Shown here piece after piece: positions 24,021-32,570 of a stretch of 64,000 bases of DNA (the first letter of the stretch is position 1; every line of letters begins with the position of its first letter). A program made the position numbers and the translations under genes. The notes under the pieces are model-generated. The model did not search any database. It was not told the DNA's origin and saw only the letters and a program-made list of their open reading frames with translations. The stretch is from Rathayibacter agropyri (GTDB taxonomy: Bacteria; Actinomycetota; Actinomycetes; Actinomycetales; Microbacteriaceae), in assembly GCF_013249015.1 (NCBI RefSeq), contig NZ_JABRPL010000003.1:368467-432466 (forward strand). Reading direction: 5' to 3'.

Positions 24021-24431
24021 CTATGTGGAATTTAGGCGCCAGGTCTGATTATCTGTCCAATAGAGCAGAAAAGAGCATTTCCCTTCCGTCGATTCGTCTG
24101 CTTCCAAGGGTCCGGAAAGAGTTGCATACAGGGTGCGGGGCGAATCCCCGTCCTGGCTGTCGATGCGTCGCGACGTGACCGCGATGGCGCTGCACGCGTT
24201 ATAGACTGCCGCGATAGCGGAGGGCTGCTGGTCCGGGAAGAGTTCGGTCAGTCGCGAAGGATCCCCGGAGTCAATCGCGGAAATCACCATTTTGAGTTCA
24301 TTGCTCGGCTCGGATGAAGATGGCGCTGTCGTCAGCGCAGGATCTGCCGAGCAGCCAGTAAGTGCCACGACGAGGCTCATCAGCCCCGCAACGCCGAGCG
24401 ACCTACTTCTCATAGCCTGAGGCCAACTCAC
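24021..24431 (-). CDS. Small lipoprotein, partner of the amidase
   Basis: 136 residues; basic N-terminus, hydrophobic segment and lipobox LTGC (Cys27), then a Ser-rich linker and a small domain with MVISAIDSGDPSRLTELFPD, YNACSAI and CSFLLYWTDNQTWRL. The GTG start overlaps the amidase stop (GTGA), so the two are translationally coupled. It is a distant homologue of the membrane protein at 18063-18488, which also follows an amidase frame. GC content is much lower than in the core genes, a sign of transfer. No family recognised. A protective (immunity-like) or targeting role at the outer face of the membrane is inference. Confidence 0.7.
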   Translation of the reverse strand: MSWPQAMRSRSLGVAGLMSLVVALTGCSADPALTTAPSSSEPSNELKMVISAIDSGDPSRLTELFPDQQPSAIAAVYNACSAIAVTSRRIDSQDGDSPRTLYATLSGPLEADESTEGKCSFLLYWTDNQTWRLNST

Positions 24432-25657
24432 GGTGCCCAGTTGGAGTAAATAGCATCTGGATTCTCGGAGAGAATTGCCGCCAATGACTTGTTAACGTGG
24501 TCATTGCTATGCTCACTGAAGTACGGCTGTCCCTGTGCGTCGACATAGGTGACAACGGTGCTGTGATCGAACGTATTTGAGCCCTTCCACACCCAAAATG
24601 TGATGTCACCAGGCGTAAAATTAGTAACATACTTGAAATTGCCGGCCGTGTGGAATCCCCAGTCAAACATCGGCTGGGCCGTCGACCACGTCTTTGTCTC
24701 GAAGATGTTGTTTCCGAACCAAGCTCGCTCATCGTTTTGAGCGCCGTAAATCTGCTTCCAGCCACCTGCGACGAGGGCCTGAGACACGAAATTAGTGCAA
24801 TCATCGGGCATCGACTTGTAGTTCGGATTCCGCTGCATGGAGTACTTGAGCGCGTACTCGACTATGGCACCTCGGCTTGCCTCGTCTCCGGTATACAAGC
24901 TGGCAAGTTGGATCGATGGAGCGGCGTTCGTCGTCTTCGATACTCCCAGCTGCATTGTGGTATTGCTGTGGGCAAGCTGCTTCTGAATCTCGCTATACAT
25001 CGGAAGCTGAGCGAGCCCAGGACTTTGCGTCGCGGTCTTTCCGCCTGAAATTACTTGTCTAATCCGATTCGCTGCTTCGCCGCTCTTTTGAGCGGCTGCG
25101 ACGTCAGCCGGAGGGGCAATCGTCTCGGGAAGATCGGCTGCCTGAAGACTCGAGTCGTGACTGATACTTGACACTTGCCACGTCGAATCGCTTTTCGTCA
25201 GCGCCACGGTCTGAGGGAATGAGTAGCTATAGTCGGGAAGCGTCGCGCCATTGGTGTCGATAGCGCGCTTCATCGTTGTTTTCTCGGTGATGGATGCGGT
25301 TGCAGCCGCCCCGGAAATACTCAAGGAATCAACGGAAATTGTCGTCGCAAAACTGGTGAATTTCTCGCCGAATTCAGCAAGAAGATCGCGTTGTGTTTGC
25401 AAGCTCGAATCGTCGGCGGCGATTGCAGCCTTCCTGTCGTTAGTCGCAGTTGCGCCCGGAGCGGAATTAGCTTTTACCTGTGGCATATTCGAGGCGAGCG
25501 ATTGTGCGTTTCGGTGATTAAGATCAGTTGATACTGCGGCTAAAATAGCGGCCTGATCGGATGACATTGCAGGGGGTGCGATAGACGGGGTAGCGGAAAG
25601 CATAGTGGCGCTTCCAGCTAGTGTCAGTCCGACTGCGACAAGGCGCAAGGGGAGCAT
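24428..25657 (-). CDS. Secreted amidase_6-type domain protein
   Basis: 409 residues from ATG 25657 (AAGGA eight bases upstream). Residues 1-28 are a signal peptide (LRLVAVGLTLAGSATMLSATPS). The central region (about 40-250) is an unassigned alpha/beta domain. The C-terminal 150 residues carry YALKYSMQRNPNYKSM, DDCTNFVSQALVAGGW and a DHSTVVTYV histidine, the Cys-His pattern of putative amidase domain Pfam PF12671. Such domains are thought to act on peptide bonds, possibly in cell wall. It is low GC, coupled to a lipoprotein, bounded by 84-bp direct repeats, and has a truncated relative at 18.5 kb. An antibacterial effector with lipoprotein immunity, or a sporulation/cell-wall-type hydrolase, are both possible. 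Confidence 0.7.
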   Translation of the reverse strand: MLPLRLVAVGLTLAGSATMLSATPSIAPPAMSSDQAAILAAVSTDLNHRNAQSLASNMPQVKANSAPGATATNDRKAAIAADDSSLQTQRDLLAEFGEKFTSFATTISVDSLSISGAAATASITEKTTMKRAIDTNGATLPDYSYSFPQTVALTKSDSTWQVSSISHDSSLQAADLPETIAPPADVAAAQKSGEAANRIRQVISGGKTATQSPGLAQLPMYSEIQKQLAHSNTTMQLGVSKTTNAAPSIQLASLYTGDEASRGAIVEYALKYSMQRNPNYKSMPDDCTNFVSQALVAGGWKQIYGAQNDERAWFGNNIFETKTWSTAQPMFDWGFHTAGNFKYVTNFTPGDITFWVWKGSNTFDHSTVVTYVDAQGQPYFSEHSNDHVNKSLAAILSENPDAIYSNWAP

Positions 25658-25918
25658 GGCTAGGATCCTTCTGTGGGAGTCGAGTGAAATTACGTGGACG
25701 GAAGGGGCTATGCCTTTTCGTGACACGAAGCCCGATTCTACGGATCCGAGATATTCGCGCGTAACTCGTTGAGGGTTCAAACATACCGAAAATGTATTTT
25801 CGCTCAACCAATACAAGGCTGCATATCACAGAGTGCGGGCCTCTCTGGGAGCAGCGCGTACCGTACCTCGACACGGGCTGCGCGTTAGCTCGACGCTAGA
25901 TCGACACCCTCGCGAGGG

Positions 25919-25991
25919 GCCGTTCCTCGCTACGCCGGCGAGGCGTCGGAGACGACGTGCACCTCCTCGCCGCGCAGCACGAACTGCAACG
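25919..25991. repeat. 73-bp direct repeat E' (displaced 3' end of the 27.1-kb membrane protein gene)
   Basis: Identical to 27115-27187, which holds the last 20 or so codons and the first bases after the stop of the membrane protein gene at 27125. Here the gene fragment abuts the promoter-type repeat at 25991 directly, with about 2 bp shared at the junction. The frame is a stub without the rest of the gene. Confidence 0.9.
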
Positions 25992-26074
25992 CAGCGCCGC
26001 CCTCGGATGTTACCGTGAACAAATTGCGACGCGCAACACTCCGCCCGTCGCTCATAGGTAACGATCCGGTCGCG
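25991..26074. repeat. 84-bp direct repeat P' (second copy of the ytfQ promoter region)
   Basis: Copy of 23791-23874 including the TTGCGC/GTAACA pair and the 14-bp operator at 26008-26021, pointing on the minus strand toward the amidase gene 350 bp away. It could place that gene under the sugar regulator. Bases 25658-25918 contain no other gene I can support. Confidence 0.85.
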
Positions 26075-26133
26075 CCTCCCTACCGACGGGCGAACCCGAT
26101 CGAGGTGGAACACCCGCGTGGCGGGCTGGGGCG

Positions 26134-26739
26134 CTACCAGTCTCTGAGGAGGCACGCGGCGGTGATGAAGTCGTCAGACGTCGTACCGATCGGACCTTCC
26201 GTGCCATGAAGCTCCGTGAAGCCAGCGGGCCCGTACAGCGACTGGAAGACTGCGCGACGAGCGTTGACGACCGCGAACCGACCTCCGACGTGAGCTTTCG
26301 CCCGGGCAATAGCGTGCTTTGCTTCGTCGAGAATCACCGAACCGGGCAACTGAACGCTTGTATACGTGTCGCTACGTGCGAGTTCCGCAATGCTGTATGC
26401 CCCGGTAATCTCGACGGAAATATTACCGGAAAACTTTTTCCTCTTGTTCGAGCTTGCTTTTCTCAGGTCTAAGGCGGTCATTCCTACGGTAAAAAATGCA
26501 GGCACGTCGATATCGTCGTCACCGACCGGGCAGATGAAAACGTAGGTGCGACTGTGGCCATGTTTCTCGTAATCGCCAACTTTGGTGCGTGCAAACTCTT
26601 GTAAATGTGTGGAACGACGACAGGAAAATGTGGAAAGACACGAATATACGGCTTCCCGAAGGTCTCGGTACTCTTCGTTATCAAGCTCCGCGAGCGCCAG
26701 TACGTCGTATGCGATCTGCCCAGTTGAAAGAGACGTCAC
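26134..26739 (-). CDS. GNAT-fold protein, possible toxin or accessory acetyltransferase
   Basis: 201 residues. Patterns typical of GNAT proteins are visible: FFTVGMTALDLRKASSNKRKKFSG in the middle, SVQLPGSVILDEAKHAIARAKAHVGGRF near 130-160 (core strand and helix), then RAVFQSLYGPAGFTEL as the C-terminal strand-helix of the acetyl-CoA fold. The strict R/Q-x-x-G-x-G/A loop is not obvious. It overlaps a 67-residue ORF by 4 bp (ATGA), a layout common to toxin-antitoxin pairs with GNAT toxins, but the small partner does not look like a ribbon-helix-helix protein. Lower GC than the core, and bounded by 73-bp repeats. Function uncertain. Confidence 0.6.
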   Translation of the reverse strand: MTSLSTGQIAYDVLALAELDNEEYRDLREAVYSCLSTFSCRRSTHLQEFARTKVGDYEKHGHSRTYVFICPVGDDDIDVPAFFTVGMTALDLRKASSNKRKKFSGNISVEITGAYSIAELARSDTYTSVQLPGSVILDEAKHAIARAKAHVGGRFAVVNARRAVFQSLYGPAGFTELHGTEGPIGTTSDDFITAACLLRDW

Positions 26740-26939
26740 GCCTTTCGGCTCGACCGCCCACTCACGCGGCTCTGTAGGGCCGACAGCGTTCGATCCAGGC
26801 TTTCTCGGTCGGATGGTCGACGAGAAACGAATCCGGGAGATGACAACGGTGCACTGCTCTGCGATCTCTCGAGTTCGATCAGTTGATCGACTCCCGACTC
26901 CGAAAGCACATACACGCCCCCAAGGGCTGTCGACGCCAT
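26736..26939 (-). CDS. Small protein preceding the GNAT gene
   Basis: 67 residues from ATG 26939, which has AGGAGG eight bases upstream, far better than longer starts. Starts MASTALGGVYVLSESGVDQLIELERS, then an Arg/Ser-rich polar tail. No family recognised. It is translationally coupled to the GNAT gene by ATGA. It could be an antitoxin or a fold partner. The region 26940-27114 upstream contains no gene and presumably the promoter. Confidence 0.55.
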   Translation of the reverse strand: MASTALGGVYVLSESGVDQLIELERSQSSAPLSSPGFVSRRPSDRESLDRTLSALQSRVSGRSSRKA

Positions 26940-27114
26940 CTCTCGCCTCCTGATCTGCGGCCTTCGTCCCGGAGCTCGTCTCCGCGACACCGAGAATCGT
27001 CTCATGCCCGGTGCGGCGGTGGTGCGCGGTGACGAGATACCCATACGCGACCGCTGCTCAGAGGTCCTCTACGGACGCCGCATGCCGGCAGTGTGCCTCA
27101 GCGATCGTGAAGCG

Positions 27115-27187
27115 CCGTTCCTCGCTACGCCGGCGAGGCGTCGGAGACGACGTGCACCTCCTCGCCGCGCAGCACGAACTGCAACGC
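27115..27187. repeat. 73-bp direct repeat E (authentic 3' end of the membrane protein gene)
   Basis: Original copy matching 25919-25991. It spans the stop codon at 27125-27127 and about 60 bp of the coding end. Confidence 0.9.
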
Positions 27188-27844
27188 GGTGCCGACGGGG
27201 AACTGATCCCGTAGGGCTTCCGGAGACGCGTCGGACACCGTGAACTGGGCGATCGCGGGGAAGGAGTTCGCTGTGCAGCCCGAGTGGAAAGGCCCCTCCC
27301 GCGGGTCGACGGTGCGCACGATGTAGAGGCACGACCCGCCGTCCCTGCCGCTGTGCTGCTTGACGACGGTGAGCCCGTCGAAGTCCTCGGTGGTGAGCGC
27401 GCCCTCGAAGCCGAGGTCCTCCCAGCCCGGGATGTCGGTACCGCTGGTCAGCGGCAGCACGGCGGCTTCGCGGCCGGGCGGCTCCGACGCGCGCGTGACG
27501 AGGAGGGTCGCGCCGACGGCGAGAGCGGCCGTCGCGGCGAGGGTGACCAGCTGCAAAAGGAGGCGCCTCCTCGGCGCTCCAGAGGCGCGCGCAGAAAGTG
27601 CGGCCTCGGGCAGAGGGAGCGTGGCCTCGGGTAGAGCGACCGTGTCCTCGGGAGGATCGGCCGCGTCGCCGGTGGCGCGGGCCGGTTCATCCCGGTTCGG
27701 GAGCGGCGGTGTGGGCTCGCTCGCGACTCGCCGCTCCCGAGCTTCGAGGGCGTGCAGCCGGGCGAGTGCACCAGGATCGCGCTCAATGTCGGGGCGGCGC
27801 CCGTAGGCCCGCCGCTGCAACTCGGCAAGCTCGTCGTCTTCCAC
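27125..27844 (-). CDS. Conserved membrane protein of unknown function
   Basis: 239 residues from GTG 27844. The N-terminus MEDDELAELQRRAYGRRPDIERDPGALARLHALE is of a kind common in Microbacteriaceae hypothetical proteins. It is followed by a Pro/Ala-rich stretch, one membrane helix (LLLQLVTLAATAALAVGATLLV, about 95-117) and an extracytoplasmic domain with DGGSCLYIVRT, FHSGCTANSF and VGTALQFVLRGEEVHVV. The two cysteines may form a disulfide. The longer frame to 28144 overlaps the TPP enzyme gene and is not used. The 3' end is duplicated at 25919. Function unknown. Confidence 0.7.
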   Translation of the reverse strand: MEDDELAELQRRAYGRRPDIERDPGALARLHALEARERRVASEPTPPLPNRDEPARATGDAADPPEDTVALPEATLPLPEAALSARASGAPRRRLLLQLVTLAATAALAVGATLLVTRASEPPGREAAVLPLTSGTDIPGWEDLGFEGALTTEDFDGLTVVKQHSGRDGGSCLYIVRTVDPREGPFHSGCTANSFPAIAQFTVSDASPEALRDQFPVGTALQFVLRGEEVHVVSDASPA

Positions 27845-27959
27845 CCTCGGATTCTCGCAGGCCCCTTCCGGTACGCAACCAAGGTCGAGAACCGCCACGA
27901 GGCCGCACAATCCAGGTTTGGGCCCGCTCAACCTCGGTTGCGAACGCGGCTGCCGGTCG

Positions 27960-29606
27960 TCAGCGCGCGGCAGCGGTGTGCAGGAGATCGCGCAGGTAGG
28001 GCGCCACGATCCGCGCCGAGATGCGCAGATCCAGGAGGAGGAAAGGCCGCTCGGCCGGATCCTGCGCCGTCCAGTCGGCGAGCGCCTGCACATCCGCCAG
28101 CTCACGGACGACCACACCCTCCGCGCCGAAGCAGGACGCCACACCCGCGAAGTTCACCTCCGGGATCAGCATCGGAGCGGTGGCCAGGCCCAGCGCGCCG
28201 TAGACGTTGAGCTCGGCTCCGTAGGCGGCGTCGTTCCAGACCACCGCCAGGCCTCGTCCGCCCGCCACGCGGATCGCGGACTCGAGGTCGGCGAGCGCCA
28301 TCAGACCGCCGCCGTCACCGGTGACGAGCACCACCGTCGCGTCCGGTCTCGCGAGCGCCGCTCCCACCACCGCCGGAAGGCCGAGGCCGATCGCCTGGAA
28401 CGCGGTACCCAGTGTCGCGAGGCGGTCGGGGGAGGTGCACGGCCAGTACATGATCGGCCAGCCTAGGAAGTGGCCGCCGTCGGTCACCACGACCCGATTC
28501 TCCGGCAGATGCTCGGCCAGCGCCCGAGCCGTCGAGCGCGGGTCGAGCCGGCCGTCCGGGGCCAGGGGATCGCCGTCTTCGCGCTCGCGGAGGACCAGAG
28601 GGTTGACGCAGTCGCGCCAGCCCCTCGGCGCCGGGTCCCGGTCGCAAAGTTCTCGCACGAGTGCTTCTGCGACGAGACGTGCGTCGCCGCGGACGTAGTG
28701 ATCGACCCGATCATGCGTCGCGGCGACGAGCACGTCGACCTGCGCGACGTGCGTGCTGGGGGAGAAAAGCGCTCCTGATCGCAGGAGGAAGCGGGTGAGC
28801 GACGCCCCGAAGACGATCGCGAGGTCGGCCTCGCGGACGAGCGACATCGCTCTCTCCGCTCCCCACCCACCCGCCGCGCCCAGATCGTGCTCGTGGCGGG
28901 GGAACAGCCCGAGCCCGAGCACGCTCGAGGTGGTGACGGCGCCGATGAGGTCGGCGAGTTCGCCGAGCGCACCTCCGGCATTCGAGAGCCAGGCGCCGCG
29001 GCCCGCGACGAGGAGGGGGCGCTCGGCCGTTAAGAGTGCCGAGGCGAGTTGCGCGATCGAGGCATTCGAGGGTGCGACGCGCACGGACGACGGGATGCCC
29101 GGCACGGTAGGCAGATCGCCGGCGTCCGCGGTGGCGAGGTCGGTGGGGATCGCGAGGACGACCGGGGTCCGCTCGGTGAGTGCGTGCTCGAGTGCGCGGG
29201 CAGTCGTCGCCGCGGCGTCGTGACGGCCGACGGTGAAGGTCTGTACTCCCGCTGCGGAGGCGATCGCCGGCTGGTCGACACCCCACGGCCGCCGCCCCGT
29301 GCTCGGCTCGTCGCCGACAACGAGTAGCAGCGGCGAATGCGCCAGCGCCGCCTCGGCCAGCGCGGTGAGCGTATTGGTGAAGCCGGGCCCGTACGTGGTC
29401 GTGGCCGCGGCGATCCCGCCGCCCGTGCGGTAGTGCGCGTCCGCTGCGACGACGGCGCCGGCTTCGTGGCGCAGGGCGATGAAACGCGTTCCGGGCTGCC
29501 GCTCCAGCGCGTCGATCAGGTGCGCGTTGCCGTTGCCCATCACCCCAAAGACGTGGCTGATGGAGGAGGCGAGGGCGTGAGCGACGTGCGCGGAGACCGA
29601 GGGCAT
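27960..29606 (-). CDS. Thiamine pyrophosphate-dependent enzyme (acetolactate synthase / benzoylformate decarboxylase type)
   Basis: 548 residues, normal for the family. N-terminal PYR domain with GNGNAHLIDALE and the catalytic Glu in LRHEAGAVVAADA; central Rossmann-like domain (RPLLVAGRGAW); C-terminal PP domain with the TPP/Mg motif GDGGGLMALADLE ... WNDAAYG. The substrate cannot be read; 2-oxo acid decarboxylase or carboligase is expected. ATG 29606 follows GAAAGG. It lies downstream of the orphan sugar ABC ATPase and LacI gene on the same strand, 300 bp away, which might mean a sugar-acid or 2-oxo-acid catabolic role (weak inference). Confidence 0.8.
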   Translation of the reverse strand: MPSVSAHVAHALASSISHVFGVMGNGNAHLIDALERQPGTRFIALRHEAGAVVAADAHYRTGGGIAAATTTYGPGFTNTLTALAEAALAHSPLLLVVGDEPSTGRRPWGVDQPAIASAAGVQTFTVGRHDAAATTARALEHALTERTPVVLAIPTDLATADAGDLPTVPGIPSSVRVAPSNASIAQLASALLTAERPLLVAGRGAWLSNAGGALGELADLIGAVTTSSVLGLGLFPRHEHDLGAAGGWGAERAMSLVREADLAIVFGASLTRFLLRSGALFSPSTHVAQVDVLVAATHDRVDHYVRGDARLVAEALVRELCDRDPAPRGWRDCVNPLVLREREDGDPLAPDGRLDPRSTARALAEHLPENRVVVTDGGHFLGWPIMYWPCTSPDRLATLGTAFQAIGLGLPAVVGAALARPDATVVLVTGDGGGLMALADLESAIRVAGGRGLAVVWNDAAYGAELNVYGALGLATAPMLIPEVNFAGVASCFGAEGVVVRELADVQALADWTAQDPAERPFLLLDLRISARIVAPYLRDLLHTAAAR

Positions 29607-29813
29607 GGCTGGCCTTTCGAGGGAGTAGGTGCCCGGGACCACCGCGGGGCTTCCAGCTCTCGAGCCTGTCATCGCGTCCACTCCGGTCTCAACAGAGGCT
29701 CTCTCAGAAGACTCCCGCGCGGGACGGAGAGGCGTGCGCTGCTCCGCTCGCCGCTTCCCGCGAGCCCACCCCTCTTTCCCGCGACTTTCCCGCGACCCGC
29801 TTCGATTCGTTAC

Positions 29814-29849
29814 GAATGGCTGCCCGTTCTCCGCTGGACGCAGCCATTC
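29814..29849 (-). terminator. Hairpin between the ABC ATPase and TPP enzyme genes
   Basis: GAATGGCTGC (29814-29823) pairs with GCAGCCATTC (29840-29849). It follows the ATPase stop codon by about 57 bp on the minus strand. A separate odd palindrome ATTCGTTACGAAT (29805-29817) overlaps it and could be a protein-binding site. No gene is seen in 29607-29905. Confidence 0.5.
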
Positions 29850-29905
29850 ACGACGACTCGATGAGGCCCCCATGACGCGGGGTGGCGATGCGTCCGCGGT
29901 GGGGG

Positions 29906-31468
29906 TCAGTCGTCGTCGGAGTCGTCGCGATCGGCCGCGATCATCTCGACGATGGTGTCGACCGTCAGCCAGGGCCCGTTGCTCACCTCGCCGATCTTCT
30001 CGCGGTCCTTGAAGACGACAATGCGGTCGCTGAGGCGCACCACCTCCTCCAGCTCGGACGAAATGTAGACGACCGACACGCCCTCTTTCGCGAGCTGCGC
30101 GATGTGAGCCTGGATCTCGACCTTCGACGCCACGTCGATCCCGCGGGCCGGCTCGTCGAGCACGATCAGGCGAGGCCGGGTTGCGAGCCAGCGCGCCAGG
30201 ACCACCTTCTGCTGGTTGCCTCCGGAGAGGTATTTCACGGGGATGTCGGGGTCGGCCGGAGAGATGTTGAGCGCCTCCACGTACGTCCTGACCAGGTCGT
30301 CGGTCTCGGCCGCCGACAGCGGGTGCGCCCAGCCGCGCAGCGCCTGTAGTCCCAGCACCAGGTTCTCGCGGAGGGAGAGGTCGCCGATGATCCCGTCCTC
30401 GCGCCGGTTCTCGCTCGAGTGGGCGATGCGGTGGCGCAGGCCCGAGACCGGATCGCCGATGTGCGCCGGCTCACCATCGATCAGCACCTCGCCCGTGTCG
30501 GGCTTCTCCACTCCGCTGACCAGCGACGCGAGCTCGGTGCGGCCCGAGCCGCGCAGGCCCGCGAAGCCGACGATCTCGCCGCGGTGCAACTCCAGATCGG
30601 TGGGGCCCACCGCGCCGCGGCGGCCGATGCCGCGGGCGCGGTAGATCGCCGGTCCGACGGGCTGGCGCCGGTGCTCACGGCGATCGGAGCCGATCTGCCG
30701 GAGCGCGTCGATGTCCTTGCCGATCATCTTCGCGATCAGCTCGGCCCGGTCGAGCGTGTGCGCCGGGTACTCGCCCACGGTGCCGCCGTCGCGCAGCACG
30801 GTCACCCGGTCGCTGAGGGTCAGGACCTGCTCGAGGAAGTGCGAGACGAAGAGGATCGCGACGCCCTGGCTGCGCAGCCTCCGGAGCACCGTGAAGAGCC
30901 GTGCGACGTCGCCGAGGTCGAGGCTCGACGTCGGCTCGTCCAGCACCAGCACCCGCGGCCGGTCGACCATCGCGCGGCTGATCGCGACCAGCTGGCGGAT
31001 CGCCGGGGACAGCGAGCGCAGAGGGAGGTGCGGATCGAGGTCCTCGAGGCCGAGCTCGGCGAGCATCTCGGCGGCACGATGATGGGTGCGCGACCACGAG
31101 ATACCGAAGCGACCGCGGATCTCGTGCCCGAGCATCACGTTCTCGCCGATGCTGAGGTTGTCGGTGAGCCGTTCGTCTTGGAACACGGCCGTGATGCCGA
31201 CGGCCTTCGCCTCCGCGGGCCCGCTGAATCGGCGGGCGGCGCCGTCGACGACGATCTCTCCTGCGTCGGGCTTGTGGATGCCGGTGAGCGTCTTGATCAG
31301 CGTCGATTTTCCGGCGCCGTTCTCGCCCATCAGCCCGTGGATCTCGCCGGGCACGAGGCGCAGGTGCGCACCGTGCAGCGCAGGGCCCGAGGCGAAGGAG
31401 ACGTGGATGCCGCTCATCTCAACGACGGGGGCCGCGGGACTCCGGGTCGTCCTCGATGCGATCGCCAC
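29906..31468 (-). CDS. Orphan sugar ABC ATPase, double domain (YtfR/RbsA paralogue)
   Basis: 520 residues from GTG 31468 (GAGGAC eight bases upstream). Two NBDs in the same form as the ytfR-like protein at 21-22.5 kb: [18 protein letters not shown], then GLRGSGRTE, LSGGNQQ and LDEPARG. Similarity to that paralogue is high over the whole length (for example MLGHEIRGRFGISW versus MLGYEVRGPFGINW). No permease or binding protein gene is beside it. It may work with the YtfT/YjfF permeases or with genes elsewhere. It directly follows the LacI gene (31 bp), probably in one transcript. Confidence 0.8.
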   Translation of the reverse strand: MAIASRTTRSPAAPVVEMSGIHVSFASGPALHGAHLRLVPGEIHGLMGENGAGKSTLIKTLTGIHKPDAGEIVVDGAARRFSGPAEAKAVGITAVFQDERLTDNLSIGENVMLGHEIRGRFGISWSRTHHRAAEMLAELGLEDLDPHLPLRSLSPAIRQLVAISRAMVDRPRVLVLDEPTSSLDLGDVARLFTVLRRLRSQGVAILFVSHFLEQVLTLSDRVTVLRDGGTVGEYPAHTLDRAELIAKMIGKDIDALRQIGSDRREHRRQPVGPAIYRARGIGRRGAVGPTDLELHRGEIVGFAGLRGSGRTELASLVSGVEKPDTGEVLIDGEPAHIGDPVSGLRHRIAHSSENRREDGIIGDLSLRENLVLGLQALRGWAHPLSAAETDDLVRTYVEALNISPADPDIPVKYLSGGNQQKVVLARWLATRPRLIVLDEPARGIDVASKVEIQAHIAQLAKEGVSVVYISSELEEVVRLSDRIVVFKDREKIGEVSNGPWLTVDTIVEMIAADRDDSDDD

Positions 31469-31499
31469 GTGCCGTCCTCGGTTCGTGTGCGGCGCGTCA

Positions 31500-32570
31500 T
31501 CAGGTCGACGCGCCAGGGGCTGACGCCGATGATACGCGAGCGGAGGTGGTGGAGAGGGCACGGTCCGGCCGGGTCCTCGGCGGTGCGGTGGAGGCGCGGA
31601 CGACGAGTTCCGTGGCGATCCGCGTGCGCTGCGGGATCTCTTGCCCGCGGATCCGGGCGTGGATGACTTCGGCGACGGTCGTGCCCAGCCTGTCGAAGTC
31701 CTGACGGACCGTCGTGAGCGGAGGGAGGAAGTGCCGGGCCGTTGGCAGGTCGTCGAAACCGACGACGCTCACGTCCTCGGGCACCCGGATACCGCGCTCG
31801 ACCAGGCCATGGATCACTCCGAGCGCCATCTCGTCGTTCGCGACGACCATCGCCGTGAAGTCGGGCACAGAGTGCAGGCTGGCCGCGAAGTCGTAGCCGG
31901 AGTCGGGGGTCCAGTCGCCGACGACGATCGGTCGCTCGTGCATCCCCCACGACTTCGCCCGGCTGTGGAATGCCCGCTCCCGGGCGCGCGCGTCGAGCCA
32001 GTCCAGCGGGCCGGCGAGGTGCAGGACGTCGCTGTGGCCGAGGCCGGCGAGGTGGTCGACGGCCTGGAACATCCCCGCCTGCTGGTCGACCGAGACGGTG
32101 AGGAAGTTGGGGTCCTTATCGCTCTTGACCACCAGCGTCGGCACGCCGATCTCGACCGTGCGCAGTGTGGCGACGGAGGAGGAGCGCGGCGCGATCACGC
32201 AGAGCGCGTCGATCCCGAGCCGCATCAGGTGCTCGATCGCGTCGACCGGCGTCATCTCGAGGTCGGGACGCAGCGCCACGGAGGTGATCGAGTAGCCCTT
32301 CTCGCGGGCGGCACGCTCGATCGCGCGGAGGGTGCTCGACGGGCCGTATTCGGCTCCGCTCTCGATCATCACTCCGATGCGGTCGGTGCGCTGGGTGACC
32401 AGAGAGCGGGCGGCGATGTTGGGCCGGTAGTTGAGTTCATTGACAGCCTCGAGGACCTTCTGGCGGGTCGATTCCTTGATGTTCGGGTGCCCGCTGAGCA
32501 CCCGCGAGACGGTCATATGCGAGACGCCCGCGACCGCGGCGACATGACGGAGGTTCGGCCGATCGGCCAT
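31500..32570 (-). CDS. LacI-family transcriptional regulator
   Basis: 356 residues from ATG 32570 (GGAGG eight bases upstream). N-terminal helix-turn-helix LRHVAAVAGVSHMTVSRVLSG with the hinge RPNIAARSLVTQRTDRIGV, then a periplasmic-binding-type sugar sensor domain (LHLAGPLDWLDARARERAF, VVANDEMALGVIHGLVERGIRVPEDVSVVGFDDLP). It probably represses sugar genes until an inducer binds. The 14-bp operator at the GH43 gene and ytfQ operon is of the LacI type, so this is a good candidate for that site, though no copy was found directly in front of this gene. Confidence 0.85.
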   Translation of the reverse strand: MADRPNLRHVAAVAGVSHMTVSRVLSGHPNIKESTRQKVLEAVNELNYRPNIAARSLVTQRTDRIGVMIESGAEYGPSSTLRAIERAAREKGYSITSVALRPDLEMTPVDAIEHLMRLGIDALCVIAPRSSSVATLRTVEIGVPTLVVKSDKDPNFLTVSVDQQAGMFQAVDHLAGLGHSDVLHLAGPLDWLDARARERAFHSRAKSWGMHERPIVVGDWTPDSGYDFAASLHSVPDFTAMVVANDEMALGVIHGLVERGIRVPEDVSVVGFDDLPTARHFLPPLTTVRQDFDRLGTTVAEVIHARIRGQEIPQRTRIATELVVRASTAPPRTRPDRALSTTSARVSSASAPGAST

